Made by a program: the position numbers and the translations under genes. Below, one piece after another: positions 26,789 through 35,869 of a DNA stretch of 64,000 bases. The number at the start of each line of letters is the position of its first letter. Position 1 is the first letter of the stretch. The stretch spans positions 1-64,000 of the forward strand of contig NZ_HE978580.1 in assembly GCF_000311865.1 (NCBI RefSeq), written 5' to 3'. A model generated the notes under the pieces. The model worked only from the letters and a program-made list of their open reading frames with translations. It had not been told where the DNA came from and made no database searches. Source of the DNA: Peptoniphilus obesi ph1. Its GTDB lineage: Bacteria; Bacillota; Clostridia; Tissierellales; Peptoniphilaceae.

Positions 26789-27290
26789 AAAATTATATAA
26801 TATGATTTTTCCCCTATGGGCCATTCCAATTTTTCCATTCTTTTGGTTTATAGTTATTCCCTTAAATTTTATTATTGACTCAATTGTTTTAATTCTTGGT
26901 TTGAAATTTATAAAAATTGAGGACTGGAAAAACATTTATAAAAAATCTATATTTTTCGTCGTTGCTTTTGGTTTTTTAAGCGATATAATCAGTGGCTTAT
27001 TGCTTTATATAGTTGGAACTAAACTTGAAGATATAAATTATGATATTTTTAGTCATATAGCCTATGATCCAATTAATAATATTTATTCTTTTTCAGTAGT
27101 TTTAATAGCTGTTATTATAGCTTTTATCTTGATTTACTTTTTTAATAAAAATATTTCATTTAAAAATAGTAAATCAATAACTTTAGAAGAAAAAAAGAAA
27201 TTATCTTTAATCTTAGCTATCTTTACCACTCCCTACATATACTTGTTTAGCTTAGAATTTGTTAATAATGTTTTACCTATATTTTATTAG
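26778..27290 (+). CDS. Membrane protein, unknown function
   Basis: A 170-residue protein with about four membrane segments (near 10-40, 60-80, 105-122 and 142-160). Aromatic/proline-rich turns such as FPLWAIPIFPFFWF lie at the start. No family is recognised. The ATG follows GAGGTAATTTCAG and lies inside the end of the SirC-like gene, so translation is coupled. A physical partnership with the SirC-like protein is possible but unproven. It ends at a bidirectional hairpin shared with ppsA. Confidence 0.75.
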   Translation: MKNKKLYNMIFPLWAIPIFPFFWFIVIPLNFIIDSIVLILGLKFIKIEDWKNIYKKSIFFVVAFGFLSDIISGLLLYIVGTKLEDINYDIFSHIAYDPINNIYSFSVVLIAVIIAFILIYFFNKNISFKNSKSITLEEKKKLSLILAIFTTPYIYLFSLEFVNNVLPIFY

Positions 27291-27297
27291 ATAAAAA

Positions 27298-27324
27298 AAA
27301 GAACTCACATTACATGAGTTCTTT
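27298..27324. terminator. Bidirectional terminator
   Basis: A 10-bp stem, AAAGAACTCA/TGAGTTCTTT with a 7-base loop, is flanked by an A run on the left and a T run on the right. It ends both the plus-strand membrane-protein transcript and the minus-strand ppsA transcript. Confidence 0.88.
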
Positions 27325-27338
27325 TTGTTTATCCTAAA

Positions 27339-29705
27339 TTAATCATTTTTCATGTTTCTGATATTTCTTAATATCATTTTTTGTTCAACGGATGCAACCA
27401 TTCTTCTTGTGTATTCAACTGTATCTGGGTTAACACTCATAGAAGTTACACCACATTCAACAAGGTATTCTGCAAGTTCTGGATATTGGCTAGGTCCTTG
27501 TCCACAAATTGAACAAGTAATTCCTTTTTTATTACAAGCATCAATTAAAATCTTTAATGCTCTTTTTACTGGTTCATTTCTTTCATCGAAATATCCCATA
27601 TTATTTAATATTCCAGAATCTCTATCTGCACCCATAACAAGTTGAGTTAAGTCGTTTGATCCGATTGAGAATCCATCAACAAGTTCTGCAAATTCTTCAG
27701 CTTGGAATACTACAGCTGGAACTTCAGCCATGATCCAAATCTTGAAGTTTTTATCTTGTTTTAAACCTTCACTTGCCATGATTTCTTTTACTTCTTTAAG
27801 TTCTTCAACAGTTCTTACAAATGGAAGCATAGCGATTACGTTTGTAAGTCCGTATTCTTCTCTAACTTTTAGCATTGCCTTACATTCTAGTCTAAATCCT
27901 TCTTCGTATTCAGGTGATATATATCTAGAAACACCTCTCCAACCGATCATTGGGTTTGCTTCTATTGGTTCAACTTCGTCTCCACCTTTAAGTCCTCTAA
28001 ATTCATTAGTTCTAAAGTCAGACATTCTAACTACACAATTTTTAGGATAAATAGCTTGAGCTACTTTTGAAATACCTTCAGCTAGTTTATCAATCATGAA
28101 ATCGCCTTGACCATTTTTTGCAAGATACATTGGGTGAGCACCGATCATATTTGTAAATATAAATTCAGTTCTCATAAGGCCAATTCCATCCATTGGAAGG
28201 TCTTTATATCTATCAATTAAATCTGGTTCTCCAAGGTTCATGTAGATTTTTGTTGCAGTTGTTGGTGCAACAATATTTCTTAGTTGGTTAAACATATCTT
28301 CGCTGAAGTTTCCACCAGCTTGTCCTTGATCTTCTTTTTTCTTTTTATCGTTTAAAACATTGCCTTGATATACAATTCCTCTAGTAGCATCAACTGTTAC
28401 AAATTCTTTTGCTTTTAGTACTTTTGTCGCATTTTTTGCACCAACTATACATGGTATTTGTAATTCACGAGAAACTATTGCAGCGTGACATGTTCTACCA
28501 CCTTCGTCTGTTACAACTCCTGCTGCTTTTTTCATAGCTGGTACCATGTCTGGGTTAGTCATTTCTGTAACAAGTATATCGCCATCTTCTACTAGGTTTA
28601 TTTCTGATATATCTTTTATTAGTTTTACTTTACCTCTACCAATTCCTGGTGAAGCTGGTAGACCTTTACATAAGGCATTTAACACTTCTGATTCTTCCTC
28701 TTCTTCATCATCTTTTATTGTTGTTATTGGTCTTGATTGTAAGAAATAAAATTCTTTTGTATCTTTATCAAATGCCCATTCTGTATCTTGAATACTTCCA
28801 TAAAGTTCTTCAACCTTAAGTCCTCTTTCGATTAGAGTTTCGATTTCTTTATCTGTTAGACATTCTTTTTCTACAAATTCTTTACCTAATTCATCTGCAA
28901 CATTAACTTGTTCTGTTCCGATTCCGTCTTCTTTTTTAATTACCATAAAGTTTTTAGTTGCAATATTTTTTTCTACAATTTCTTTAGTTTTTTTGTTTAT
29001 TATATATTCATCAGGTGTAACTATTCCAGAAACAACAGCTTCTCCAAGTCCCCAACTTGCGTTTATCATCATTTCGTTCTTATCGCCAGAAACTGGGTTA
29101 GCAGTAAACATTACTCCTGATTTTTCAGAATTTACCATTTTTTGAACAACAACTGAAAGCGCTACATCAAAGTGATCAAAATTTTGTTTTTCTCTGTAAT
29201 AAATTGCTCTAGAAGTCCATAAAGATGCAAAACATTTCTTAACATGAAGTAGTAATTCTTCTTCACCTCTTATATGTAGGTAAGTTTCTTGTTGTCCTGC
29301 AAAGGATGCATCTGGTAAATCTTCTGCAGTAGCAGATGATCTTACAGCAACTTCAGGATCTTTAAGTCCTATTTCTTCAGAAAACTCTCTATAAGCTCTT
29401 AGAATTTCTTCATTTAACTGATCAAAAAATTCGCTTTCTACGATTTTGTCTTGGATAGCTTTTGAAGCTTCAAATAGTGAATCTACATCTTCAACATCAA
29501 CTGATGACATTAAAAATTTAACAGCTTCATTTAGTTGAGCATATTCTATAAATTCTTCGTATGCATGTGAAGTTACACAAAATCCTGGTGGAACTGGAAG
29601 ACTAAGCTTAGTTAATTCTCCTAAGTTTGCTCCTTTACCGCCTACCATAGATACATCATTTTTTGATATTTCATTAAACCATTTAATATAAGTATATTCA
29701 GACAT
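27339..29705 (-). CDS. ppsA: Phosphoenolpyruvate synthase
   Basis: A 788-residue pyruvate, water dikinase. Residues about 10-330 are the ATP-grasp pyruvate kinase-type domain (GGKGANLGEL, VRSSATAEDLPDASFAGQQ). The phosphohistidine swivel domain follows, with GGRTCHAAIVSREL. The C-terminal TIM barrel carries GEPDL, MRTEF, GSNDLTQLVMG and the catalytic cysteine in CSICGQGPS. It converts pyruvate, ATP and water to PEP, AMP and phosphate. I start at the ATG at 29705, seven bases after AAAGGAGG; the ATG at 29732 lies before that site and within its own promoter. Although it lies close behind the CYTH gene, it has its own promoter. Confidence 0.96.
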   Translation of the reverse strand: MSEYTYIKWFNEISKNDVSMVGGKGANLGELTKLSLPVPPGFCVTSHAYEEFIEYAQLNEAVKFLMSSVDVEDVDSLFEASKAIQDKIVESEFFDQLNEEILRAYREFSEEIGLKDPEVAVRSSATAEDLPDASFAGQQETYLHIRGEEELLLHVKKCFASLWTSRAIYYREKQNFDHFDVALSVVVQKMVNSEKSGVMFTANPVSGDKNEMMINASWGLGEAVVSGIVTPDEYIINKKTKEIVEKNIATKNFMVIKKEDGIGTEQVNVADELGKEFVEKECLTDKEIETLIERGLKVEELYGSIQDTEWAFDKDTKEFYFLQSRPITTIKDDEEEEESEVLNALCKGLPASPGIGRGKVKLIKDISEINLVEDGDILVTEMTNPDMVPAMKKAAGVVTDEGGRTCHAAIVSRELQIPCIVGAKNATKVLKAKEFVTVDATRGIVYQGNVLNDKKKKEDQGQAGGNFSEDMFNQLRNIVAPTTATKIYMNLGEPDLIDRYKDLPMDGIGLMRTEFIFTNMIGAHPMYLAKNGQGDFMIDKLAEGISKVAQAIYPKNCVVRMSDFRTNEFRGLKGGDEVEPIEANPMIGWRGVSRYISPEYEEGFRLECKAMLKVREEYGLTNVIAMLPFVRTVEELKEVKEIMASEGLKQDKNFKIWIMAEVPAVVFQAEEFAELVDGFSIGSNDLTQLVMGADRDSGILNNMGYFDERNEPVKRALKILIDACNKKGITCSICGQGPSQYPELAEYLVECGVTSMSVNPDTVEYTRRMVASVEQKMILRNIRNMKND

Positions 29706-29730
29706 GTTATCCTCCTTTAATTTCAAAACC

Positions 29731-29758
29731 ATTATAACATATTTAATCAGTATGTCAT
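29731..29758 (-). promoter_or_regulatory. Promoter of ppsA
   Basis: Minus-strand ATGACA (29753-29758), a 16-bp spacer and TATAAT (29731-29736). The -35 lies inside the last codons of the CYTH gene. Confidence 0.6.
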
Positions 29759-30301
29759 ACTATTTTTATATAATTTTTTGAGTTCTGCTATTGAAAGTGT
29801 AGAGATGGCTAATTTATCAACCTTTAACTCATCTAAAATTTTATAAAATTCTTCTTTATTTTCAAATTCTACCTCTATAAATGGGTCGGGATAAGTATTT
29901 TTATCCCAAGAGTCAAAATCAAATCTCATATTTTTATAAAGATATGACCTTCTTTTCTTATATCCGGTATCATATATATCGTAATCTAGTGACTTAAATA
30001 TATTTATTAAATCATCTGGATTATCGATTATGCTTGTATATTCAATATTTTCTCTTACAGATTCATCACTTATATGTTTTTTAAAGGTTAGATATATTAT
30101 TTCTTTTTTATTTATTAAATCTTTTGTTTTTCTAATTCTAAGGTATCCTCCCTTTTTACTATCAATGGGATGATGACTGCTATTAATCCTGATGTTTTCT
30201 TGTTCTTCATCAGCTATTAATTCTGCTCCAAGAGATTTTAACCTTTCTTCAATAAGTTCATTATCTAATCCTAGTAGCTTTACTTCTATTTCTCTTTCCA
30301 T
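29747..30301 (-). CDS. CYTH-domain triphosphate tunnel protein
   Basis: A 184-residue CYTH (CyaB/thiamine triphosphatase) family protein. The N-terminal EIEVK gives the ExExK signature, followed by GGYLRIRKTK, LTFKKH and, near the end, FDFDSW and FIEVEFEN, which supply the basic and acidic residues of the tunnel. The fold binds triphosphates with two metal ions. Members act as inorganic triphosphatases, thiamine triphosphatases or class IV adenylate cyclases, so the substrate is open. The start overlaps the stop of the metallophosphoesterase (TAATG) with GGAGATAGAAAT ahead. Probably cytoplasmic. Confidence 0.87.
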   Translation of the reverse strand: MEREIEVKLLGLDNELIEERLKSLGAELIADEEQENIRINSSHHPIDSKKGGYLRIRKTKDLINKKEIIYLTFKKHISDESVRENIEYTSIIDNPDDLINIFKSLDYDIYDTGYKKRRSYLYKNMRFDFDSWDKNTYPDPFIEVEFENKEEFYKILDELKVDKLAISTLSIAELKKLYKNSMTY

Positions 30302-30984
30302 TATATTTCTATCTCCTGTAATTTAAAGTCAACATAATCTGATGATACGCACTTATATAAAACATCACCTATTATTCCTTCTTTAACAAATTTATGTCCA
30401 TCACTATGAAGGTGTCCATAAATGCACATATCAAAATTTGATTCTGTTAAGGTATTTGAAAAGTCATTTACTTGCCCAGATTGGTTAAAAGGTGGATAGT
30501 GAATCATGGCTATCTTTTTCTTACCATTTTGAGCAGACTCTATTGAATTTTTTAATCTTTGTATTTCCCTATTGTAAATTTTCTCATCATCTTCAGTAAA
30601 GCAAAGTGAATCTCTTGGTATCCAGCCTCTTGTTCCACAGATTTCAACGTCTTGATAAGAAAAACTATTATTGTGAAGAAAGTGGATTTTTTTAAACCCA
30701 CAAGAGTTCAGCTTGTTCATAGATGACCACCAATAGTCATGATTTCCTTTTGAAATCACTTTTTTGCCGGGTAAATCATTTATAGTTTTTAAATCAATAA
30801 GCGCATCTGTTAATTTTAATCCCCAGCTAATATCTCCTACTAAAAGAACTAAATCATCTTCTTTTACATTTTCTTCCCAACTTGATATTATTTTTTCCTT
30901 ATGATTAATCCAATTTGATCCAAAAATATCCATTGGTTTGTCACCTATAGGATCAAAATGTAAATCGCCAATTGCCCAAATCAT
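30301..30984 (-). CDS. Calcineurin-like metallophosphoesterase
   Basis: A 227-residue phosphoesterase with all five metal-binding motifs: DLHFD, GDISWG, GNHDYWW, HYPPF and GHLHSDGH. No membrane segment or signal peptide is seen. The WW after the GNHD motif and the short length match a Firmicute subfamily whose substrate is not known. Its start overlaps the stop of the YhaN-like gene (ATGA). It lies between that DNA-metabolism pair and the CYTH triphosphatase-like gene, so a nucleotide or phosphate-ester role is plausible. Confidence 0.87.
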   Translation of the reverse strand: MIWAIGDLHFDPIGDKPMDIFGSNWINHKEKIISSWEENVKEDDLVLLVGDISWGLKLTDALIDLKTINDLPGKKVISKGNHDYWWSSMNKLNSCGFKKIHFLHNNSFSYQDVEICGTRGWIPRDSLCFTEDDEKIYNREIQRLKNSIESAQNGKKKIAMIHYPPFNQSGQVNDFSNTLTESNFDMCIYGHLHSDGHKFVKEGIIGDVLYKCVSSDYVDFKLQEIEI

Positions 30985-33293
30985 ATATTCTCCATATCAA
31001 TTAACTTATAATCTATTTTTTCTCTATCCAGTATATTCTTTTCCCTATTTGTTGCAGAAAAGATAAGTATTTGTCTTTTCATACTTGCTAAAAATTTTAA
31101 AGTGGACTGCATCCTTTCATCATCATATTGTAAAAAATGATCATCCAATATTAGTGGCGCTTCTGTAGATATAAGCTCACTTATAGAAAGTCTTAAGGCT
31201 AAATAAATCTGATCTATGCTTCCGCTACTAAGGCTATCTAAGTCCACATAAATATTAGAATTGCTATCATAAACTTTAATATTAAAATCTTCATCTATGC
31301 TGAGTTTTTTATATTTATTATCTGTAATATTCTCTACAAAATAATTCATCTTTTCTATAATTTTAGGAAATATATCCTGACTATTTTCTTGCAAAAGATT
31401 TGATATTATCTCAGTCGCTTCTTTGATTGCTTTTTTATCTTTTAATTTTTTCTTAAGACTTTTTTCTAGTTTTGATTTTTCTTCTAATAAATTTATATAG
31501 TCTTTAAATTTTGCATCCTTGTATTTTAATTCTTCTTCTAGCTTTGCTCTTTGAATTTTTAATTGTCCCAGATCTTTTTCTAGATCATTTTTATTATATT
31601 CTTCCAAGTTGAGTTTATGATCTAAGTCTTTGATATCTCTATCTTTTAAGATTATATTTGCCTGATTTTCAAGGATTTTTATTTTTGCAATATAGTCTGA
31701 ATAGTTTTCATTTTCTTTAAATCTAGATCTTATTTCTTCAAAATCCCTTACAGAGTTTGTCTTATAAATATTTTCTAATTCCATCTTTATATTTTCCATG
31801 GCATTTTTAATCTGTTCAAGTTTTAATGAAGATTTTTCTAAATTTTCTGTCTCTATTTCTCTTATATATGCTTCTTTAGATTTTTCGTCGCTTAAAATTT
31901 CTATCTTGTCTTGCAAGTCTATAAAATTATCCGCTCCATATTTTTTATACAAGACTTCTAGCAGGTCATCTATTTTCCTTTTCTCTTTTGTTTTGTCAAA
32001 TGATTTTTTCCTGTAGTCTGAAATCCTATCATTTAATCTCTTAAATAAATCTTTTTGAACCCTAATCTTTCTGATTCTTAAAAGAATATATAAGACTAAA
32101 AAAGGAATACCTATAATTAAATAATATAAGTTATTATTTATTGCAAAATAAAGACTTACTCCTATAAAAATAAGAGAAACAGCTATTGCAAATATATATA
32201 AATAAGTCTTATCTTTTACTTGTCTAAGCTCGCTATATAAGATTTCAGATTCCTTGGAATAATTAATTGCATTTAGGTCATTTAACCTACTGTTAATTTT
32301 TCTGATATTTTCCTTATCTTTATTGATCTCATCTAGTAAGTCAAGGTCATCATCGCTTGTTTTTTTATCGACAGACTTTGCTATTTCTTCATATTGACTT
32401 TCTAATGATAAGTAATTTTTTTCTAACTCAATTGCCCTTTGAAAATTATCAGGGTCAATTATTTTCATTTCTTTTAATTTATTTTTGATATTATCTAGCT
32501 CAGAATTAATTTCTTTTATCTTATTAAAATCTTCTTGCTCACTAAGTTTTTTGTAAAAATCTAAGTCCGTCTCAGCATTTTTTATTTCTCTATTTATTTC
32601 TTTTAATTTAAATCTTGATTCAGCAACTTGTTTATCTATGGATTCTAATTCTAATAATTTTTTGTCTATATTATCAATTTTTTCGCTTAAACTTCCTATT
32701 TCAGACTTAGACCTGCTAATTTTGCCAAGATTATCAGCTTGTAAATTTAAAATCTCAATGGCCTTTTTGCCATCAAGATCTTTATCATTTGCAAGGACAA
32801 AGTTTTCTATCTTATCTCTTAAATATTGAGTGTGGTCTTGATTGATGCGTGTTTTTAATTGTCTAATTAAAAAACTGCTTTTAAAAACATCGCTGGACAT
32901 ATCAAAAAAAATAACACCTGGTTGAGCAACTCTTGAATATATAAAGTTTCTAGGATCATCAGATAAGTCTTTGTGTTTACTTAAGTTTAAAATACTGACT
33001 TTATCATCTTTAAAATCTCTTTCAATCCTATAATCTTCTTGCTCGTATTCTATTTCGAGACTTCCCCTATAATTGTCACTGTTCCATGGTCTATATTTTT
33101 CATATTCATCAAAGTAGAGTCTTCTTTTTAAAGAATTTTTTGAAAATCCATAAAATATTCCCTCAATAAAGGCAGTTAAAGTTGTTTTCCCGCTCTCATT
33201 ATTACCTAAAATTAGGTTAATTCCATCATCTAGTGAAATATTTTTTTTATTAAATTTTCCAAATGAAAATATATTTATCTTTTTAATTTTCAT
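30981..33293 (-). CDS. YhaN-like SMC/Rad50-type ATPase
   Basis: A 770-residue AAA ATPase. It begins MKIKKINIFSFGKFNKKNI and has Walker A GNNESGKTT near residues 29-37, followed by two long coiled-coil arms. Between the arms lie two predicted membrane segments (about 355-397), a hallmark of Bacillus YhaN. The C-terminus has the signature LSSGSIDQIYLALR and Walker B PLILDDHF. Like SbcC/Rad50 it should act with a nuclease subunit on DNA ends; the neighbouring YhaO-like gene supplies it. The membrane segments suggest tethering to the cell membrane. Start follows GAGGCTAGAG and overlaps the upstream gene by 11 bases. Confidence 0.88.
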   Translation of the reverse strand: MKIKKINIFSFGKFNKKNISLDDGINLILGNNESGKTTLTAFIEGIFYGFSKNSLKRRLYFDEYEKYRPWNSDNYRGSLEIEYEQEDYRIERDFKDDKVSILNLSKHKDLSDDPRNFIYSRVAQPGVIFFDMSSDVFKSSFLIRQLKTRINQDHTQYLRDKIENFVLANDKDLDGKKAIEILNLQADNLGKISRSKSEIGSLSEKIDNIDKKLLELESIDKQVAESRFKLKEINREIKNAETDLDFYKKLSEQEDFNKIKEINSELDNIKNKLKEMKIIDPDNFQRAIELEKNYLSLESQYEEIAKSVDKKTSDDDLDLLDEINKDKENIRKINSRLNDLNAINYSKESEILYSELRQVKDKTYLYIFAIAVSLIFIGVSLYFAINNNLYYLIIGIPFLVLYILLRIRKIRVQKDLFKRLNDRISDYRKKSFDKTKEKRKIDDLLEVLYKKYGADNFIDLQDKIEILSDEKSKEAYIREIETENLEKSSLKLEQIKNAMENIKMELENIYKTNSVRDFEEIRSRFKENENYSDYIAKIKILENQANIILKDRDIKDLDHKLNLEEYNKNDLEKDLGQLKIQRAKLEEELKYKDAKFKDYINLLEEKSKLEKSLKKKLKDKKAIKEATEIISNLLQENSQDIFPKIIEKMNYFVENITDNKYKKLSIDEDFNIKVYDSNSNIYVDLDSLSSGSIDQIYLALRLSISELISTEAPLILDDHFLQYDDERMQSTLKFLASMKRQILIFSATNREKNILDREKIDYKLIDMENI

Positions 33294-34326
33294 CTCTAGC
33301 CTCCATCAAAGCCCTGAGACCATATTTTAAAACTTTTTCATCAGAAGATGCCGCTGCTATAAATTTACCTAGCAGGTTATTTTTATTTTCTGAATAAATT
33401 TTTTCTATATCAATATTTTCTTCTGTCTTATCAATTATTTCTATATAGTAGTAGGATAAATTATCTTCCAAGTATTTAATTAAATAAGCAGAATCTCTGT
33501 AATTCCCGTAAATATATATCCTGTTAAAGTCTTCTTCTTGCCCTTGTAATTTTTTAATGATTAAATCTTTTATTTCGTAAATACTTTGATCACTGGTGAT
33601 TTCTATCCTATTATTTATATATTTTCTCAAACTATTAGTGATATACTTTATTTCAAAATCTTTATTTTCATCAAGATTTAATTCTATAAATCCATGTTCA
33701 TCCAAATCTTTAAAGCTTAAAGGCTCAGGAGATCCAGAATAATATGCCCTATCTGTAATTTTTTGTCTTAAGTGAATGTGGCCAAGAGCTATATAATCAA
33801 ATTCTAAATTTTCTAATTCATCTTTTGAGATATAATATTTTTCTCCAGAAATTGTGCTAACATGTAGCAACAAAATATTTATATAGCTTGGGTCTAATTT
33901 ATAATCTAGTTTTGCAGTAAAATCATATTTACTTTTCCAAGACTGCCCATAAACTCTTAAATTTAATCTATCTATTTGGAAAAAATCTTGATTATCAAAA
34001 ATGTGAATATTTTTATTAAAATCTGTATTTAAAATTGGTGAATTTTCATCTATATAGTCGTGGTTTCCTGCAATTATAAAAACTTCTGTCTTTGTTAGAG
34101 AATTAAGTAAAAGTTTAAATCGATTTAAATCAGCATTTGTGAAATAATCTCTCTCATAAATATCTCCAGACAAAAGTAAAACATCTATATTATTCTTTTC
34201 AATATAACTTATATTATTTTCAAAACTTTTCCATAGCTCTTCTTTTCTCGAGTTAGCAAAATCTACATCGTATAAGCCCTTATAAAATTTTCCTAAATGC
34301 AAGTCTGTCATGTGTACAATTTTCAT
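33283..34326 (-). CDS. YhaO/SbcD-like DNA repair exonuclease
   Basis: A 347-residue Mre11-type metallophosphoesterase. The motifs run MTDLHLGKFYKG, SGDIYERDYF, AGNHDYID, LLHVSTI and ALGHIHLRQ, all metal ligands in order. The C-terminal 100 residues would contact the ATPase partner. Together with the YhaN-like protein it should form a nuclease-ATPase complex for DNA-end processing. It starts at an ATG behind GGTGATTTT and is first in an operon that continues with the YhaN-like gene, a second phosphoesterase and the CYTH gene. Confidence 0.9.
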   Translation of the reverse strand: MKIVHMTDLHLGKFYKGLYDVDFANSRKEELWKSFENNISYIEKNNIDVLLLSGDIYERDYFTNADLNRFKLLLNSLTKTEVFIIAGNHDYIDENSPILNTDFNKNIHIFDNQDFFQIDRLNLRVYGQSWKSKYDFTAKLDYKLDPSYINILLLHVSTISGEKYYISKDELENLEFDYIALGHIHLRQKITDRAYYSGSPEPLSFKDLDEHGFIELNLDENKDFEIKYITNSLRKYINNRIEITSDQSIYEIKDLIIKKLQGQEEDFNRIYIYGNYRDSAYLIKYLEDNLSYYYIEIIDKTEENIDIEKIYSENKNNLLGKFIAAASSDEKVLKYGLRALMEARDEN

Positions 34327-34341
34327 AAAATCACCATATTA

Positions 34342-34347
34342 ATTATA
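34342..34347 (-). promoter_or_regulatory. -10 box of yhaO-like operon
   Basis: A perfect minus-strand TATAAT 16-21 bp before the start of the yhaO-like gene. The -35 region is an all-T stretch that belongs to the terminator of the preceding operon, so the promoter is tentative. Confidence 0.4.
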
Positions 34348-34370
34348 ACATATCAAATTCAAAAAAAATA

Positions 34371-34388
34371 AGAGATGATAACATCTCT
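34371..34388 (-). terminator. Terminator after isochorismatase-like gene
   Basis: AGAGATG-ATAA-CATCTCT hairpin followed on the minus strand by TATTTTTTTT. It lies four bases past the stop and ends the phosphosugar-mutase operon. Confidence 0.78.
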
Positions 34389-34391
34389 CAT

Positions 34392-34940
34392 TTATATTAT
34401 TAGTTTTTGAACTGCCTTAAATTCATCTGTTCCAGAAATTGAATTTAAATCAAACATAATACTTTCAACATTAGTTATTACTGCTCCCATTTGGTCCATT
34501 TGATCTAATCCATTTTTGTGGTTAAATTTATCTCTTGATCCAACGGCATCTGCAGCAACATAAACTTGATATCCATCTGCTAATAAATCTCTAACTGTCA
34601 ACATAACGCAGATATGAGTTTCTGATCCAACAACTACAATTTGTTTTTTGTGGCTAGAATTTATTCTGTCTCTAAAGTCTTGGTTTAACATGCAAGAAAA
34701 TTCAGTCTTAGCTATCTCATCAGTCTTTAATATTTCTAATAAATTAGAATTAGTATGACCTAATCCCTTTGGGTATTGAACTGTTACAAGTCTTTCTATA
34801 TCCATTATGTCTGCCATTCTAGCCATGATATTAGCTCTTTCTAATAGCTCATCCCTATTATGAATAGCTTTTAAAAGTTTATCTTGAATATCAATAAATA
34901 AAAATATTGTGTTCTCTCTTTCTAATTTGAAATTTTTCAT
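34392..34940 (-). CDS. Isochorismatase-family cysteine hydrolase
   Basis: A 182-residue single-domain hydrolase with the family triad: the aspartate in FLFIDIQDKLL, a lysine in QYPKGLGHT and the cysteine in GSETHICVMLTVRDLL. Family members split amides, imides or vinyl ethers (nicotinamidase, ureidoglycine or ring-opening enzymes). Its short form matches uncharacterised bacterial members often called YcaC- or hydrolase-like. It overlaps the PfkB-like gene by four bases (ATGA), so it is made together with it and with the phosphosugar mutase. Natural substrate unknown. Confidence 0.88.
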   Translation of the reverse strand: MKNFKLERENTIFLFIDIQDKLLKAIHNRDELLERANIMARMADIMDIERLVTVQYPKGLGHTNSNLLEILKTDEIAKTEFSCMLNQDFRDRINSSHKKQIVVVGSETHICVMLTVRDLLADGYQVYVAADAVGSRDKFNHKNGLDQMDQMGAVITNVESIMFDLNSISGTDEFKAVQKLII

Positions 34941-35860
34941 TTAGCCTCCCATTTTATTTCTTTTATATCAATATCATTCATAAGTTTTTTGATTTCTGCC
35001 ATATTTACATCCCTAAATTTTGTGTAATTTTCAATTATATAGGATGCTACGGCAATTTTTATGCTAGTTTTAATGTCATAAGACCTATTTATAGAAAATG
35101 CCATGGCTGCTAACATAAGATTTGGATTAAATTTAGTAATTGTCTTGTCTAAATCAGAAAAATCTATCCTAAATATACTAGACTTATTTATAAATAAAGA
35201 TCCAAGCTCTGAATTAATAATCAAAGATCCTATCCCCTTATTTAATAAAATACTAGCTGCTTTTAAAGTTTCATCTTGAGTTTTTATTATAAGTTTAGTG
35301 TAATCTTCTAAATCACTTTTATTAATTATTAATAGGTATGGTTTAGAATTTTTGATTTTATCAAGATCATCGCAGGCAACTATGACTCTAGTATTATTTT
35401 TATAGCATAAATCTATAAAACTATTATATCCAATTTCGTCTAAATCTTCGTCTAAACAAGATAAGGCCACAACAGACTTATCTTGTATTTCTTCACTATA
35501 CAAGCTATAAAATTTTTCAGCTTCTTCTAAAGTTTTAAGATTTTTCTTGCTTTTTAAGCTTGTGACTAAATTAATAGACTTAATCAAGACTAATTCTTCA
35601 TTGTTATCTTTTAATTTTACATACTTAAAATCTTCAAACTGCTTGTCCAGCTCTTCTTTGATTAATTTTCCATTGACTCCGCCAAGGCAGGTCAAAAGTT
35701 CCGCCTTTTCTCCTAAATTATTTAGAAAAATTAAAGAGTCTATTCCATTCCCAGAGGCATATATCCTGCTTTCTGTAAATTCATTAAGTTGGTGAGCCCT
35801 AAAATTTAATGACTTGTACGACCTAACTATTTTAGGATTAAAATCACAAAATAAAATCAT
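34937..35860 (-). CDS. PfkB-fold protein, probable pseudokinase
   Basis: A 307-residue relative of 1-phosphofructokinase/ribokinase. The N-terminal half keeps the fold: MILFCDFNPKIVR, ASGNGIDSLIFLNNLGEKAELLTCLGG and a following NGKLIKEEL. In the C-terminal half, the place where active members have the GAGDS(M)xAGF anion hole and catalytic aspartate instead reads KFNPNLMLAAMAF, so the catalytic base and glycine turn are missing. It probably no longer phosphorylates sugars and may sense a sugar phosphate or regulate partners. It sits between pgm and the isochorismatase-like gene, overlapping the latter by four bases. AGGAGGTTTAT precedes the ATG. Best treated as a degenerate kinase. Confidence 0.75.
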   Translation of the reverse strand: MILFCDFNPKIVRSYKSLNFRAHQLNEFTESRIYASGNGIDSLIFLNNLGEKAELLTCLGGVNGKLIKEELDKQFEDFKYVKLKDNNEELVLIKSINLVTSLKSKKNLKTLEEAEKFYSLYSEEIQDKSVVALSCLDEDLDEIGYNSFIDLCYKNNTRVIVACDDLDKIKNSKPYLLIINKSDLEDYTKLIIKTQDETLKAASILLNKGIGSLIINSELGSLFINKSSIFRIDFSDLDKTITKFNPNLMLAAMAFSINRSYDIKTSIKIAVASYIIENYTKFRDVNMAEIKKLMNDIDIKEIKWEAK

Positions 35861-35869
35861 ATAAACCTC

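Noticed and set aside
27352-29120. Several plus-strand frames of 67-106 codons within ppsA
   Set aside because: Shadows of a conserved gene in AT-rich DNA, without start signals.
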